A stretch of DNA of 64,000 bases from JAHRAW01 sp965249835 (GCA_965249835.1 CBDFMY010000001.1:470609-534608), one strand, 5' to 3'; counted from the first letter of the stretch, positions 1 to 9,163 are shown. Notes: a model not told the origin generated them from the letters alone. Program-made: numbers and translations.

Positions 1-1152
1 TCGAATCAGCGAAATACTGATGTTGCCGCGTTTCGGCGTGTATTTAATCGCATTCTCGATGAGATTGGCTATCGCTTGAAACATCAAATCGCGGTCGCAC
101 CAGGAAATTATGCCGAACTTCAGCGTGGTTTCCATGTGCTGCTGTTTTTCCTCCACCAGCGGTTCGTAAAACTCGACGATGTCTCCCATCAGGGCTTGAA
201 AATCAATTTCGCTGAAACCGAACTTCATTTGCCCGGCTTCGACCCGGGCAATCCGCAACAGCGCGTTGAAAGTGGACAGCAGTGAATCGGCTTCTTTGAT
301 GGAGCCCTCAAGGGAGCGCGCCGAACGCGAGTGCGGATTTTCCTGCTGCCGCGCTTCCTCAAGGTGCTGTCGTAACCGCGCGAGGGGCGTGCGCAGGTCG
401 TGGGCGATGCTGTCGGAGACTCGGCGAATATCTTCCATCAGGCGTTGAATCCGGTCGAGCATCTGGTTCAAGTTTTCCGCGACCTGATCAAAGTCGTCGT
501 TGTGATTGGTCAGCGGCACCCGGCGCGACAGGTCGCCGGACATGATGCTGCGCGTGGTCTGATTGATGCGCTCAATCTTGCGCACCGTTCTTCTGCTCAA
601 CACCAGTCCGCCAAGGAATGCCAGCAGTAGCATAATCAACAGCCCCCAGGTCAGCGCCTGAATGATGCGACGCTTGGCTTCGGTCAATTGATTGATGTCG
701 CGTCCCAGCAACAGCCCGTAGCGCCCCGGCAGGCGAAAAATTCGCGCACGCACCAGATGCTTCTCGTTGGTTTCTTGATCGATTGCCAGCGGAAACTCGA
801 TCCAGTCGTTATCCACCGTGGCGTTTTTTGGCCAGTGACTGAGATTGCCGATAATCGGCTGGAAAGTATAAGTGGTCAGCAAGTAGATGGAGTTGCCGGT
901 GGCCTGGGCTTGTTGGCGTTTAATACGGTCGGCGATGAGTGCGGTCAATCCCTCCAGTCCCTCGTCATCGTAGCGTTCCGCAAGTCCCTGAATTTCGGTT
1001 TGGATGGTGTTATCCATCTGTTGGGTCATGTAGGACGCGGTGAACAGATAGAAAAAGTAAAACAGAAACAAGGTCGATGCGCTGAAAATAACCGCATACA
1101 ACAGCGCCAGTCGAGAGGGGTAACTGTGAAAGAATTTATGCTTTAGTTTCAC
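1..1152 (-). CDS. Sensor histidine kinase, C-terminus cut by window edge
   Basis: Membrane sensor kinase of a two-component system, partial. Reading the minus strand from a GTG at 1152 gives an N-terminal transmembrane segment (about residues 12-35), a periplasmic region, a second transmembrane segment and a HAMP-like linker. The dimerisation H-box SIAHDLRTPL carries the phospho-accepting His, and the beginning of the ATPase domain (N-box NLIENAIKYTP) follows before the window ends. The GTG start overlaps the 3' end of the response-regulator gene by 17 bases, implying translational coupling. The stimulus cannot be deduced. The GTG start is inferred from the frame and the overlap. Confidence 0.88.
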   Translation of the reverse strand, partial: MKLKHKFFHSYPSRLALLYAVIFSASTLFLFYFFYLFTASYMTQQMDNTIQTEIQGLAERYDDEGLEGLTALIADRIKRQQAQATGNSIYLLTTYTFQPIIGNLSHWPKNATVDNDWIEFPLAIDQETNEKHLVRARIFRLPGRYGLLLGRDINQLTEAKRRIIQALTWGLLIMLLLAFLGGLVLSRRTVRKIERINQTTRSIMSGDLSRRVPLTNHNDDFDQVAENLNQMLDRIQRLMEDIRRVSDSIAHDLRTPLARLRQHLEEARQQENPHSRSARSLEGSIKEADSLLSTFNALLRIARVEAGQMKFGFSEIDFQALMGDIVEFYEPLVEEKQQHMETTLKFGIISWCDRDLMFQAIANLIENAIKYTPKRGNISISLIR

Positions 1153-1816
1153 GTAGAATATATCCTGCGCCGCGCACGGTGCTCAGCAGCGGGGTGTCGA
1201 AGTTTTTGTCGATCTTGCTTCGGAGGCGGCTGATGTGAACATCAATGACGTTGGTCTGCGGATCAAAATTATAGTCCCACACGTTTTCCAGCAGCATGGT
1301 TCGGGTTACCACCTGATTGCTGTGGCGCATCAGGTATTCGAGCAAGCGAAACTCCCTGGGTTGCAAACCGATGACGGTGTCGCCTCTTTTGACTTCCCGC
1401 CCCAGCAGGTCCATTTTCAACTCGCCCACGGCCAGGGTGGTCTCCGCCACCTCGGCGCCGGCGCGTCGTATCAACGCTTCGAGCCGCGCCAGCAATTCGG
1501 AAAAAGCGAACGGCTTGGTCAGGTAGTCATCGCCGCCGGCCTGCAGCCCTTCGACTCGGTCGTTGACTTCCCCCAGCGCGCTTAGGATAAGCGCCGGAGT
1601 TTTGTTGCCGGTCTCGCGCAACGCCGATATCAGCGACAAGCCATCGCGCTTCGGCAGCATCCGGTCCACGACCAACGCCTGATACTCTTCGTTGACCGCC
1701 AGTGCCAGTCCGTCGCCGCCGTTGATGGCGATGTCAACGGTGTGGCCAGCCTCGATCAATCCCTTTTGTATATACGCCGCGGTGGCTTCGTCATCTTCAA
1801 TAATCAATACGCGCAT
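1136..1816 (-). CDS. OmpR/PhoB-family response regulator
   Basis: Transcriptional response regulator of 226 residues, partner of the overlapping downstream kinase. The N-terminal receiver domain shows the acidic pair after MRVLIIEDDE, the phospho-acceptor Asp in the LVVDRMLP segment, and the conserved Lys in DDYLTKPF. The C-terminal winged-helix DNA-binding domain (about residues 125-222) has the family signatures PREFRLLEYLM, NVIDVHISRLRSKID and TVRGAGYIL. Length is standard for the OmpR family. Sequence resemblance is to QseB/TctD-like regulators, but the target genes are unknown. Confidence 0.95.
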   Translation of the reverse strand: MRVLIIEDDEATAAYIQKGLIEAGHTVDIAINGGDGLALAVNEEYQALVVDRMLPKRDGLSLISALRETGNKTPALILSALGEVNDRVEGLQAGGDDYLTKPFAFSELLARLEALIRRAGAEVAETTLAVGELKMDLLGREVKRGDTVIGLQPREFRLLEYLMRHSNQVVTRTMLLENVWDYNFDPQTNVIDVHISRLRSKIDKNFDTPLLSTVRGAGYILRETKA

Positions 1817-1935
1817 GGATTTCCTTCAATGATGAGGGTGGTAGGATCGGCTGCCGGTCACCGACAATGGTTAAATATACTATGCAAATCACGACTAAAC
1901 ATCAATCGCCGAGCGAGCGGTAAACTTGTCGGTGA

Positions 1936-2562
1936 ATGTGTGTTGATGAAAAGTTGAAGTTGCAGTTGGAGTTGCGGCGGGCGGCGCGGCTGGAGCCCGG
2001 TTTGCAACGCCTGATTGACGAGTTCGGTTTGCCCGAGCCACGGATACGGGCGCCCGGTTTTGCCACGCTGTTGCAGATTATCGTGTCCCAGCAGTTGTCC
2101 ACCAAAGTATCTTCGACGATATGGCGGCGCATTGAAAAATTGTGCCGTGCGCCGGTTACCCATCGCAAAATCCTCAACCGCAGTGGCGAGCAACTTCGGC
2201 AATGCGGACTCTCCCGACAAAAAGTCGAATACACCATGGAACTCGCGCAAAGGATTCAACAGAAAACCCTTGATCTGGAAAACCTGCACCAACTGGATGT
2301 CGAGGCGGTTATCGATGAGTTGATCAAGATTCGCGGAATCGGACGTTGGTCGGCGGAAATCTACGCCATGTTCGCCCTTGGCCACAACGATATTTTTCCG
2401 GCGAATGATCTGGCATTACAAATCGCGGTGCAACGCTACAAAAAACTTCGCACGCGACCGGATGAAAAACAAACCAGAAAGATCAGTGAAAAATGGTCGC
2501 CGCACCGAACCGGCGTGGCGTTGTTGATGTGGAAGTATTATGGGTCGGCGACGTTGGATTGA
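1936..2562 (+). CDS. AlkA-type DNA-3-methyladenine glycosylase (HhH-GPD family)
   Basis: Base-excision repair glycosylase removing alkylated purines, 208 residues. The helix-hairpin-helix-GPD core is visible: QIIVSQQLSTKVSSTI near residues 47-62, the hairpin IRGIGRWSAEIYAMF near 137-151, and the downstream Asp in FPANDLAL that matches the catalytic Asp of the family. It is shorter than E. coli AlkA because the N-terminal TBP-like domain is missing, as in the yeast MAG1/AlkA2-like branch. It stands alone and converges on the aap operon. The ATG at 1936 has no strong ribosome-binding site. Confidence 0.9.
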   Translation: MCVDEKLKLQLELRRAARLEPGLQRLIDEFGLPEPRIRAPGFATLLQIIVSQQLSTKVSSTIWRRIEKLCRAPVTHRKILNRSGEQLRQCGLSRQKVEYTMELAQRIQQKTLDLENLHQLDVEAVIDELIKIRGIGRWSAEIYAMFALGHNDIFPANDLALQIAVQRYKKLRTRPDEKQTRKISEKWSPHRTGVALLMWKYYGSATLD

Positions 2563-2619
2563 CTGCGGGGCGGCAGGTTGTACGCGAATGACGGATATTG
2601 TCGGCGGGACAAGTTTTCG

Positions 2620-3408
2620 CTAATGGCTGAGTATCTGGCTTAAGAACAGTTTGGTGCGGTCGTGTTGCGGGTGGTCGAAGAACAAGTCCGGCGTGTTTTC
2701 TTCGATAATCTCGCCGACATCCATGAAAATCACCCGGTTGGCGACGGTTTTGGCGAAGCCCATTTCGTGGGTCACGCACAGCATGGTCATGCCTTCATGT
2801 GCCAGTTCGACCATGACATCGAGCACTTCCTTAATCATTTCCGGGTCAAGCGCCGAGGTCGGCTCGTCGAACAGCATGATGCGCGGGTTCATGCACAAAC
2901 TGCGGGCGATGGCCACGCGCTGTTGCTGGCCACCGGACAATTGACCGGGGAACTTGTTGGCTTGCTCCGGGATTTTGACCCGCTCAAGATATTTCATGGC
3001 GGCTTCCACGGCTTCGGACTTGGGGGTTTTGCGCACCCAAATCGGCGCCAGCGTGCAGTTTTCCAGGACGGTCAGATGCGGGAAAAGATTAAAATGCTGG
3101 AACACCATACCGACTTCGCGGCGCACCGTTTCGATATTTTTCAGGTCATTGGTCAGTTCCACGCCGTCGACGATAATATCCCCTTGCTGGTGTTCCTCCA
3201 GCCGGTTGATACAGCGAATCATGGTGGACTTGCCGGAGCCGGAGGGTCCGCAGATAACGATTCGCTCGCCGCTGGTTACCGCCAGATTGATATCCTTCAA
3301 GACATGAAACTCGCCATACCATTTGTGCATGGCCACAATATTGATGGCCAGGTCGGCCTGAGTTTGATCGACTTGGGTTTGATTAGACCTATCGGTTTGA
3401 TTCGGCAT
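2620..3408 (-). CDS. aapP: General L-amino-acid ABC transporter, ATP-binding protein
   Basis: ATPase subunit (262 residues) of a polar amino-acid importer; cytoplasmic, binding the two permeases encoded just upstream. Walker A is GPSGSGKST, the ABC signature is LSGGQQQRVAIARSL, and Walker B runs into the D-loop as MLFDEPTSALD; the switch His is in CVTHEMGFAK. It is last in the minus-strand order aapJ-aapQ-aapM-aapP, with 29 bases between aapM and aapP. The N-terminal 20 residues are rich in Gln, Asn and Thr and precede the folded domain. GlnQ-type paralogues look similar; the gene order makes AapP the best name. Confidence 0.94.
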   Translation of the reverse strand: MPNQTDRSNQTQVDQTQADLAINIVAMHKWYGEFHVLKDINLAVTSGERIVICGPSGSGKSTMIRCINRLEEHQQGDIIVDGVELTNDLKNIETVRREVGMVFQHFNLFPHLTVLENCTLAPIWVRKTPKSEAVEAAMKYLERVKIPEQANKFPGQLSGGQQQRVAIARSLCMNPRIMLFDEPTSALDPEMIKEVLDVMVELAHEGMTMLCVTHEMGFAKTVANRVIFMDVGEIIEENTPDLFFDHPQHDRTKLFLSQILSH

Positions 3409-3437
3409 AGCAGAAATACCTCATTATTTTTTTGACG

Positions 3438-4577
3438 TTATCGTTTGTGTCCGGTTTCGAGTTTTCCTTCGAGATAGAGCGAATAGCGGGACATCGCGAA
3501 GCACGATATAAAGAAAAATATAGCGACGAAAATATACACTTCATTGGAAAGCCCGGTCCATTTGGTGTCGGCCAGCGAGGCGCGGCCAATGCCGAGCGGG
3601 TCGAGCAAGCCGATGATAATGACCAGCGTGGTGTCTTTATACAGGCCGATGAAGGTGTTGACGATGCCCGGTATGGAAATTTTTAACGCTTGCGGCAGCA
3701 CGATTAAGCGCATCGCTGGCCAGTATTTCAGCCCCAGCGCGTCGCCTGCTTCAATCTGGCCATTGGGAATCGCTTGCAGCCCGCCGCGAATGACCTCGGC
3801 CATATAGGCCGAAGCAAACAGCGTTACCATGATCAACACGCGCAGCAACAAATCAAATTTGGTGCCCGGCGGCAAAAAGTAACTGAGCATGGTGGAAGCA
3901 ACGAATAGCAACGTAATCAGCGGCACGCCGCGGATAAACTCGATGAAGCCGATGCAGAAAACCCTGATGAGCGGCAGTCTGGATGAGCGGCCCAACGCCA
4001 GCAGGATGCCGATGGGCAGGGAAAAAGCGATGCCAGTCACGCCGATGACCAGAGTCAGCATAATGCCGCCGAATTTGTCGGTGGCCACCACCGGCAGTTC
4101 CAGTCCGAGGATATTCCCCCCGACCAGCAACCAGCCGGCGATAAACGGGAATGCCATCGCATAGTAAAGCCCGTATTTTCGGTAGGGCACTTTGTCGAAC
4201 AACACTGGCACAGCCGCCAGGCACAGCAACACAAACGAAAGATTGACCCGCCAGCGCTGTTCCAGCGGATAAAATCCGTAGGTGAAAAGCTTGAATCTTT
4301 CGCCGATGAAAGCCCAGCAGGCGCCTTCGCCGGCGGCTCGGCAGGCGTTGCGATCCTCGCCGGTGAATACCGCATCCAGAAACAGCCAGTTGAGCATCGG
4401 CGGCAGAAGGGTGTACAGGAACCAGGCGGCTAAAGCCGTCAGCACAATGTTGGTCGGCGACGACAGCAGATTCCCGCGAATCCACGCGATTGGGCCAACC
4501 AAATTTGCCGGCGCCGGCAGATCCGGATGTTGGCCGGGGGCATAGCTTTTTTCGTTTGATGCCATGTTTGATGCCAT
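3438..4577 (-). CDS. aapM: General L-amino-acid ABC transporter permease
   Basis: Inner-membrane permease of 379 residues. It has several hydrophobic segments, an extended periplasmic loop near residues 60-105 typical of AapM, and a C-terminal HisM-type permease domain. The EAA-like coupling loop, GLKYWPAMRLIVLPQALKIS, is where the ATPase docks. It lies 5 bases downstream of aapQ, so the two are translated from one transcript. The start ATG at 4577 is followed by a duplicated MASN; a second ATG four codons in could also be used. Confidence 0.93.
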   Translation of the reverse strand: MASNMASNEKSYAPGQHPDLPAPANLVGPIAWIRGNLLSSPTNIVLTALAAWFLYTLLPPMLNWLFLDAVFTGEDRNACRAAGEGACWAFIGERFKLFTYGFYPLEQRWRVNLSFVLLCLAAVPVLFDKVPYRKYGLYYAMAFPFIAGWLLVGGNILGLELPVVATDKFGGIMLTLVIGVTGIAFSLPIGILLALGRSSRLPLIRVFCIGFIEFIRGVPLITLLFVASTMLSYFLPPGTKFDLLLRVLIMVTLFASAYMAEVIRGGLQAIPNGQIEAGDALGLKYWPAMRLIVLPQALKISIPGIVNTFIGLYKDTTLVIIIGLLDPLGIGRASLADTKWTGLSNEVYIFVAIFFFISCFAMSRYSLYLEGKLETGHKR

Positions 4578-4582
4578 GATTG

Positions 4583-5776
4583 TTACCTTTCCACCAGTTT
4601 AATTCGCTTGTTGTACCAGTTCATGCCGGACGATATCAACAGCGAGAAGATTAGGTACAACGTCAATACGATGGCCATACATTCCATTTCGCGCCCGGTC
4701 TGATTCAGGGTGATGCCGCCGATGGTGGCGACGATGTCCATATAGCCGATGGCGATCGCCAGCGACGAGTTTTTGGCAAGATTTAAATACTGGCTGGTCA
4801 AGGGCGGGATGATGATGCGCAACGCCTGCGGAATCACCACCAGATTCAGGGTGCGGCCGCGGGTAACGCCTAATGCCGCGGCCGCTTCGTTCTGCCCCCA
4901 GTCCACCGCGCTGATGCCGGCGCGCACGATCTCGCCGATGAAAGCCGCGGTATACATGGACAACGACAGCCACAGGGCGATGAATTCGGGGCGGATGACC
5001 ATGCCTCCTTTGTAATTGAATCCCTTGAGTTCGGGAATCTCCCAGACGATGGGCGAGCCGAGCAGGAAGTACATAATGAACGGAACGCCGACCACGGCGC
5101 CAACGCATATCCAGAATACCGGGTAATGCTTGCCGGTTTGATCCTGCACTTTCTGAGCGTATTTGTGGAACCACAGGCTGAAAATGACGCCGATGACAAA
5201 CAGCGCGGCCACTATCCAGTACAACGGTTGGAAGTCGGGGCTGGGGATGAAGAAGCCGCGATTGGTGAGAAACGCCACCTCGTTCACAACCACCGCGTTT
5301 TTCGGCGTTGGCAGGGAATTAACGATAATGCCATGCACCAGCAGGATATGCAGCAACACCGGCACATTACGCACATATTCAATATACACATATGACAATT
5401 TGTTGACGATCCAGTTTTTGGATAGTCGGCATACTCCCAAAATGAAACCAATGACGGTGGCCAACGCGATGCCGAAAGCCGCCACCAGCAACGTGTTGAT
5501 GATGCCGACCGTCATCGCGCGGAAATGGGTCGAACGTGAACTGTATTCGATCAACGATTGGCTGATGTCGTAGTTAGAGGGCTGCCACAGGAAATTCATG
5601 CTGATATCCTTGCCTATCGCCTCAAGGTTGAAAATCGCGTTGCGCACTATGATGAAGAAGAACGCGAATATCGCCACAAAGGCCAGTATCTGGATAATCA
5701 CTTGGCGGGCTTCCTTGTCATTCCACAGGCGCGAGATGGCGTTGCGCTGCGGTTGGGGATGGGCTACTTCATTCAT
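4583..5776 (-). CDS. aapQ: General L-amino-acid ABC transporter permease
   Basis: First permease subunit (397 residues) of the amino-acid importer. After a cytoplasmic N-terminus it has a hydrophobic helix near residues 27-46, the long non-conserved insert characteristic of AapQ, then further helices and the EAA-like loop ALGVTRGRTLNLVVIPQALR near the C-terminal third. It pairs with AapM to form the channel. A 169-base gap with two hairpins separates it from aapJ, a common arrangement that lets the binding protein be made in excess. Confidence 0.93.
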   Translation of the reverse strand: MNEVAHPQPQRNAISRLWNDKEARQVIIQILAFVAIFAFFFIIVRNAIFNLEAIGKDISMNFLWQPSNYDISQSLIEYSSRSTHFRAMTVGIINTLLVAAFGIALATVIGFILGVCRLSKNWIVNKLSYVYIEYVRNVPVLLHILLVHGIIVNSLPTPKNAVVVNEVAFLTNRGFFIPSPDFQPLYWIVAALFVIGVIFSLWFHKYAQKVQDQTGKHYPVFWICVGAVVGVPFIMYFLLGSPIVWEIPELKGFNYKGGMVIRPEFIALWLSLSMYTAAFIGEIVRAGISAVDWGQNEAAAALGVTRGRTLNLVVIPQALRIIIPPLTSQYLNLAKNSSLAIAIGYMDIVATIGGITLNQTGREMECMAIVLTLYLIFSLLISSGMNWYNKRIKLVER

Positions 5777-5831
5777 TGGATGGTTTGCCTTTGATAGCGT
5801 GGCTTTGATAGTGTGATCGCGTGGCTTTGCT

Positions 5832-5907
5832 CGTCATTCCCGCCCATGCTTCCGCAGGGTGACGTTCTTGCGCGGGAATGACGATATGGGGGGCGCTATG
5901 ACCCCCC
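5832..5907 (-). promoter_or_regulatory. Two strong hairpins between aapJ and aapQ
   Basis: In the aapJ-aapQ transcript, 5888-5907 forms a six-pair GGGGGG/CCCCCC stem with an 8-base loop. A second structure pairs 5832-5843 with 5872-5883 over 12 perfect base pairs (CGTCATTCCCGC and its complement). Neither is followed by a clear U-tract, so mRNA stabilisation of the upstream aapJ segment or partial attenuation is more likely than full termination. The outer stem sequence resembles dispersed repeats elsewhere in the window. Confidence 0.55.
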
Positions 5908-5945
5908 AATAAGCAAAACCGATGAAAAAACGATGCGACAACCGA

Positions 5946-6974
5946 TTACCGAATCGGCGCGGCGTACAAAATGCCGCCGTCTTTCCACAACGCATTGAGA
6001 CCGCGCTCAAGACCAATCAGCGTGCTCGGGCCGATGTGGCGATCGAAGATCTCGCCGTAATTGCCCACTGCGCTAATCACGCGCACCGCCCAGGCGTTGT
6101 CCAGGCCAATCATCTCGCCCATATTGCTTTCGGTGCCGAGCATGCGGTTGATGCTTGGATTGTCGCCGGGCGCGCTAGCCAGTTGCTTAACATTCGCCTG
6201 AGTAACGCCAAGCTCTTCGGCATTGATTAGGGCATTGACTATCCACTTGACGGTATCAAACCACGCATCGTCGTTATGCCGCACCGCACCGCCCAAAGGC
6301 TCTTTGGAAATAATTTCCGGCAGAATCATGTGCGCTGACGGATCTTCGAGCGCGGCGCGGATAGAAGCCGCCCCGGATGCGTCGGCGGTGTAGGTGTCGC
6401 ATCGGCCGGCGCTGTAGCTGGCGATGCCTTCTTCACTGGTCTCAATCGCAACCGGCTCGTAGGAAATACCGTTGTTGCGCATGAAATCAGCCAGATTGAG
6501 CTCGGTGGTGGTGCCGGTCTGGATGCAAACCGAGGCGCCGTCCAACTCCTTCGCGGAGGTGATACCCATTGATTTACGAATCAGAAAGCCTTGGCCATCA
6601 TAGTAGGTAATCGGTAAAAAACTGAGTTTCAAATCGGCATCGCGGCTCATGGTTTCGGTGGTGTTACGGAACAACACATCGCCTTCGCCAGAGTTCAGCA
6701 GAGTGAAGCGGGTCTTGCCGGTGGCGTGGACAAATTTGACTTTGTCGGCATCGCCGAGCACCGCGGCGGCGACCGCGCGACAATGATCGACATCAAAGCC
6801 GCCCCATCGACCGTTGGCGTCGGGCGCGGCAAAGCCGACCAGACCGGTGTTGATGACGCAGTTCAGTTCGCCCCGCGCCTGAACTTCTTCAAGCGTCCCA
6901 GCCTGTGCACCGAGCGACAATGCGGCGCTCAGCGATAGTGCGGCGGCGACCGCCGCGGTTTTGGTGATTTTCAT
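5946..6974 (-). CDS. aapJ: General L-amino-acid-binding periplasmic protein
   Basis: Solute-binding protein (342 residues) that captures L-amino acids in the periplasm and delivers them to AapQM. A Sec signal peptide of about 25 residues ends in the AQA cleavage motif. The mature part opens with GTLEEVQARGELNCVINTG, typical of AapJ, and continues as a family-3 bilobal binding fold (WGGFDVDHCRAVAAAVLGD, then AVRHNDDAW near the hinge). It heads the aap operon; upstream lies a long repeat-rich non-coding region that must contain the promoter. Confidence 0.95.
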   Translation of the reverse strand: MKITKTAAVAAALSLSAALSLGAQAGTLEEVQARGELNCVINTGLVGFAAPDANGRWGGFDVDHCRAVAAAVLGDADKVKFVHATGKTRFTLLNSGEGDVLFRNTTETMSRDADLKLSFLPITYYDGQGFLIRKSMGITSAKELDGASVCIQTGTTTELNLADFMRNNGISYEPVAIETSEEGIASYSAGRCDTYTADASGAASIRAALEDPSAHMILPEIISKEPLGGAVRHNDDAWFDTVKWIVNALINAEELGVTQANVKQLASAPGDNPSINRMLGTESNMGEMIGLDNAWAVRVISAVGNYGEIFDRHIGPSTLIGLERGLNALWKDGGILYAAPIR

Positions 6975-7278
6975 TTGATACCCTCTTAATGATTGGTAGT
7001 TGTAGATAGATTGGAAACGATTGAAGCATGTGGCACGGGCGTTGCGATTGTGTTGTCATTGGCAACCCCGCACCGCCATGACCTCGTAGTATATAACAGA
7101 AAAAGCCAGAAATGCAACCGGGAATTCACGTGCCACCATATACTGGACAAATCGGGCAAAAGTTTGGCGATGGATGGTCGTTGTGGTCGTTATGGTCGTT
7201 GTGCTGTGTAGTGTAAGTGTTCTGTTGCGCACAAAACCGGCAATTCCGCCGCAAATGACAGTGGTGTGAGAAGGGTAT

Positions 7279-7400
7279 TGGCGGCGGCTTACGCCGCCGA
7301 GTAACCTGTGGCTGATATGCAAAGGTTCAATTGCGCGTGCTCGCGCTTTGCGGGGGGAATGCCCCCCCGCACCCCCCTTTTGGCGCGGGGGATCCAGTTG
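7279..7400. repeat. Dispersed repeat, copy with relatives at 36.5 and 42.2 kb
   Basis: The stretch with GGCGGCTTACGCCGCC, then GTAACCTGTGGCTGATATGC, then GCGCGTGCTCGCGCTTTGCG recurs almost exactly at 42159-42235, and its last part again near 36485-36515. It lies in non-coding DNA between aapJ and the toxin-antitoxin pair. Open frames across it differ between copies, so it is not coding. Confidence 0.75.
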
Positions 7401-7780
7401 AATAAAGAGTCCAACTCAGTCAGCCACAAAGTCGGCGGCTTCGCCGCCGAAATGATAACGGCTAATGCCGAACCCTCAGTATTGTCACGGCGAAGCCGCG
7501 CAATAGCGGCGGCTTTGCCGCGATATTCTATGCAGGAATTGTATAAGATCACTGTTTCGCTGACGGTTTTTCTCGGTTACTTTTGGCGTCTCAAAGAAAG
7601 TCACACTTTGCGATTTACATTGTCTTCCCAACCCGCGAATGAAAGGTAATGATGAATTGAGAGGATAAAGGCGCGTTGAGAAGCCAAAAGCACATTGAGA
7701 AAAAATCGCCGGGAGCGCCATGAATCGACTGGGCGCGAGCGAAGCGAGCCCGAAGGGCGCGTATTAGGGATGATACGCGC

Positions 7781-7804
7781 AAAAAAGCCCGGTTTGACCG
7801 GACT
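7781..7804 (-). terminator. Rho-independent terminator within direct repeat copy 1
   Basis: On the minus strand, AGTCCGGT, loop CAA, ACCGGGCT forms an eight-pair stem (one G-U) followed by six U residues. The wobble pair exists only in minus-strand RNA, which supports use in that direction, downstream of the mqsRA pair. Confidence 0.65.
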
Positions 7805-8073
7805 CATTAATTACCAACAAACATTGCGCGCCGGCTTTGTTTATTCAAATAGATGCCCGCTTGCAGCGAGGATGAGGAAAAACTGTCAGCGAATAAATGA
7901 GCCTATACACCGCCTGCGGTGGTAATGACAAATGATAAGTAATGGTGACCCGAGAGGACAAAGACGAGTTGAGAAGCCAAAAGCACATTGAGAAAAAATC
8001 GCCGGGAGCGCCATGAATCGACTGGGCGCGAGCGAAGCGAGCCCGAAGGGCGCGTATTAGGGATGATACGCGC

Positions 8074-8097
8074 AAAAAAGCCCGGTTTGACCGGACT
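8074..8097 (-). terminator. Rho-independent terminator within direct repeat copy 2
   Basis: Same hairpin and six-U tail as in the first repeat copy; it is the first such structure met by transcription leaving the antitoxin gene, about 240 bases beyond its stop codon. Confidence 0.65.
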
Positions 8098-8334
8098 CAT
8101 TAATTACCAACAAACATTGCGCGCCGGCCTTGTTTATTCAAATAGATACCCGCTTGCAGCGAGGATGAGGAAAAACTGTCAGCGAATAAATGAGCCTATA
8201 CACCGCCTTCGGCGGGAATGACGGGCTGGGGAGACAATGGTGAATTGCAAAGTGTGACTCTCTTTGAGACGCCAACGGTAAACGAAAAAAAACTGACAGC
8301 GAAATAGTGAGCCTATACACATCTTTCGGTTTTA

Positions 8335-8817
8335 TTAATCGAACCCCACAACCCAAGTAGTAGTCGTAATTTTTTCGGATGATGTGTGTTTTTTATACTG
8401 CGTCTGTCCTTGTTTCAGTAGCCAATCTTTTGCCTGTGGGCAATCAGCCGCCACTCGCAACAATTTATCCATGGGCTCACTTTGAATGATGTCGCCTCTT
8501 TCATACTTGGAAAAAGCATTGGCACCACCACCGAAAATTTGCGAGGCATTCTTTTGTGTCAGGTGTAATTTTTTCCTGATGGCTTTGATTTCATCTCCGG
8601 TCAACAAACCATCGTGTTTGCGCTTCGCATCGGCGATTTTGAGGTGGTTGCGACGGATTTGCGGAGGGGATATCAAATAAATATCGCATACATTGCACAG
8701 ATAACCTTCTAGTTCATCTACAGTGATGGAATGGTTGCCGTGTTTGAACTGGTTGCTGTGTGTTTTTTCCGTTAACGTTCCTTCATCGCAAACGAGACAA
8801 GTGTGTAGTTTATTCAT
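8335..8817 (-). CDS. mqsA: MqsA-family antitoxin
   Basis: Antitoxin of a type II toxin-antitoxin pair, about 160 residues. The N-terminal zinc-binding half carries two Cys pairs, CLVCDEG and CNVCDIY. The C-terminal helix-turn-helix half (LLTGDEIKAIRKKLHLTQ, then GANAFSKYERGD) is the part that binds the operator in MqsA relatives. The ATG at 8817 lies 4 bases after the toxin stop codon; an upstream extension of the frame would overlap the toxin and is less likely. It has a C-terminal tail of about 20 residues beyond the helix-turn-helix domain. Autorepression of the pair is expected from the family, not shown here. Confidence 0.85.
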   Translation of the reverse strand: MNKLHTCLVCDEGTLTEKTHSNQFKHGNHSITVDELEGYLCNVCDIYLISPPQIRRNHLKIADAKRKHDGLLTGDEIKAIRKKLHLTQKNASQIFGGGANAFSKYERGDIIQSEPMDKLLRVAADCPQAKDWLLKQGQTQYKKHTSSEKITTTTWVVGFD

Positions 8818-8821
8818 GGTT

Positions 8822-9163
8822 TTAGCCAAGGTGGAATGAGTTAAGAATGAGGTAAGTGCAATCTCGGTCAAGTTTCAATTTGATGTAGAGGTCATCAAAT
8901 TCATTATGTTTGGTGGGTGCAGGCCAACGGAGTTTGTAGACATCAAACCAGATTTGTTTGTTGTGATAGTTGACCGATTCATGATAGTGCCGTGGTTCCA
9001 ATCCCAGCAAACATTCACAGATGTTGTCCAACGTGTGCCCCAGATTCTGGCTATCTCGCAGTGGTCTATCAGTCACGAACACGCATCGGTTTCGCGCCAA
9101 CCGATGAATGGCATCTAGCGAATATTCATTTGTTGTGCGTTTTTCAGGATTGGGTGTAACCAT
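8822..9163 (-). CDS. mqsR: MqsR-family mRNA interferase toxin
   Basis: Small basic protein of 113 residues upstream of a recognisable MqsA, the toxin-first order seen in the mqsRA family. The pattern LGLEPRHYHESVNYHNKQIW followed by FDVYKLRW and the strand LYIKLKLDRDC matches the MqsR fold, a RelE-like ribonuclease that cleaves mRNA. The N-terminal Asn, Glu, Lys and Arg-rich stretch is divergent. Assignment rests on this pattern and on the partner gene. Confidence 0.8.
   Translation of the reverse strand: MVTPNPEKRTTNEYSLDAIHRLARNRCVFVTDRPLRDSQNLGHTLDNICECLLGLEPRHYHESVNYHNKQIWFDVYKLRWPAPTKHNEFDDLYIKLKLDRDCTYLILNSFHLG

Larger units (their letters stand above)
7556..8305. repeat. Composite repeat: two direct copies flanked by inverted arms
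   Basis: Two nearly identical blocks of about 250 bases lie in direct orientation 293 bases apart (about 7676-7925 and 7969-8220). They are bracketed by inverted arms: 7556-7640 and the complement of 8226-8305 share the segment with GGCGTCTCAAAGA and GTCACACTTTGC. Short frames of 65-77 codons inside the blocks repeat only because the DNA repeats. The region from 6975 to 8334 holds no convincing gene apart from these repeats. Confidence 0.8.

Noticed and set aside
7695..8221. Possible CRISPR or paired small genes
   Set aside because: Only two long direct copies without short regular repeats or spacers; the paired frames are identical simply because the DNA is duplicated, and no cas gene is nearby.
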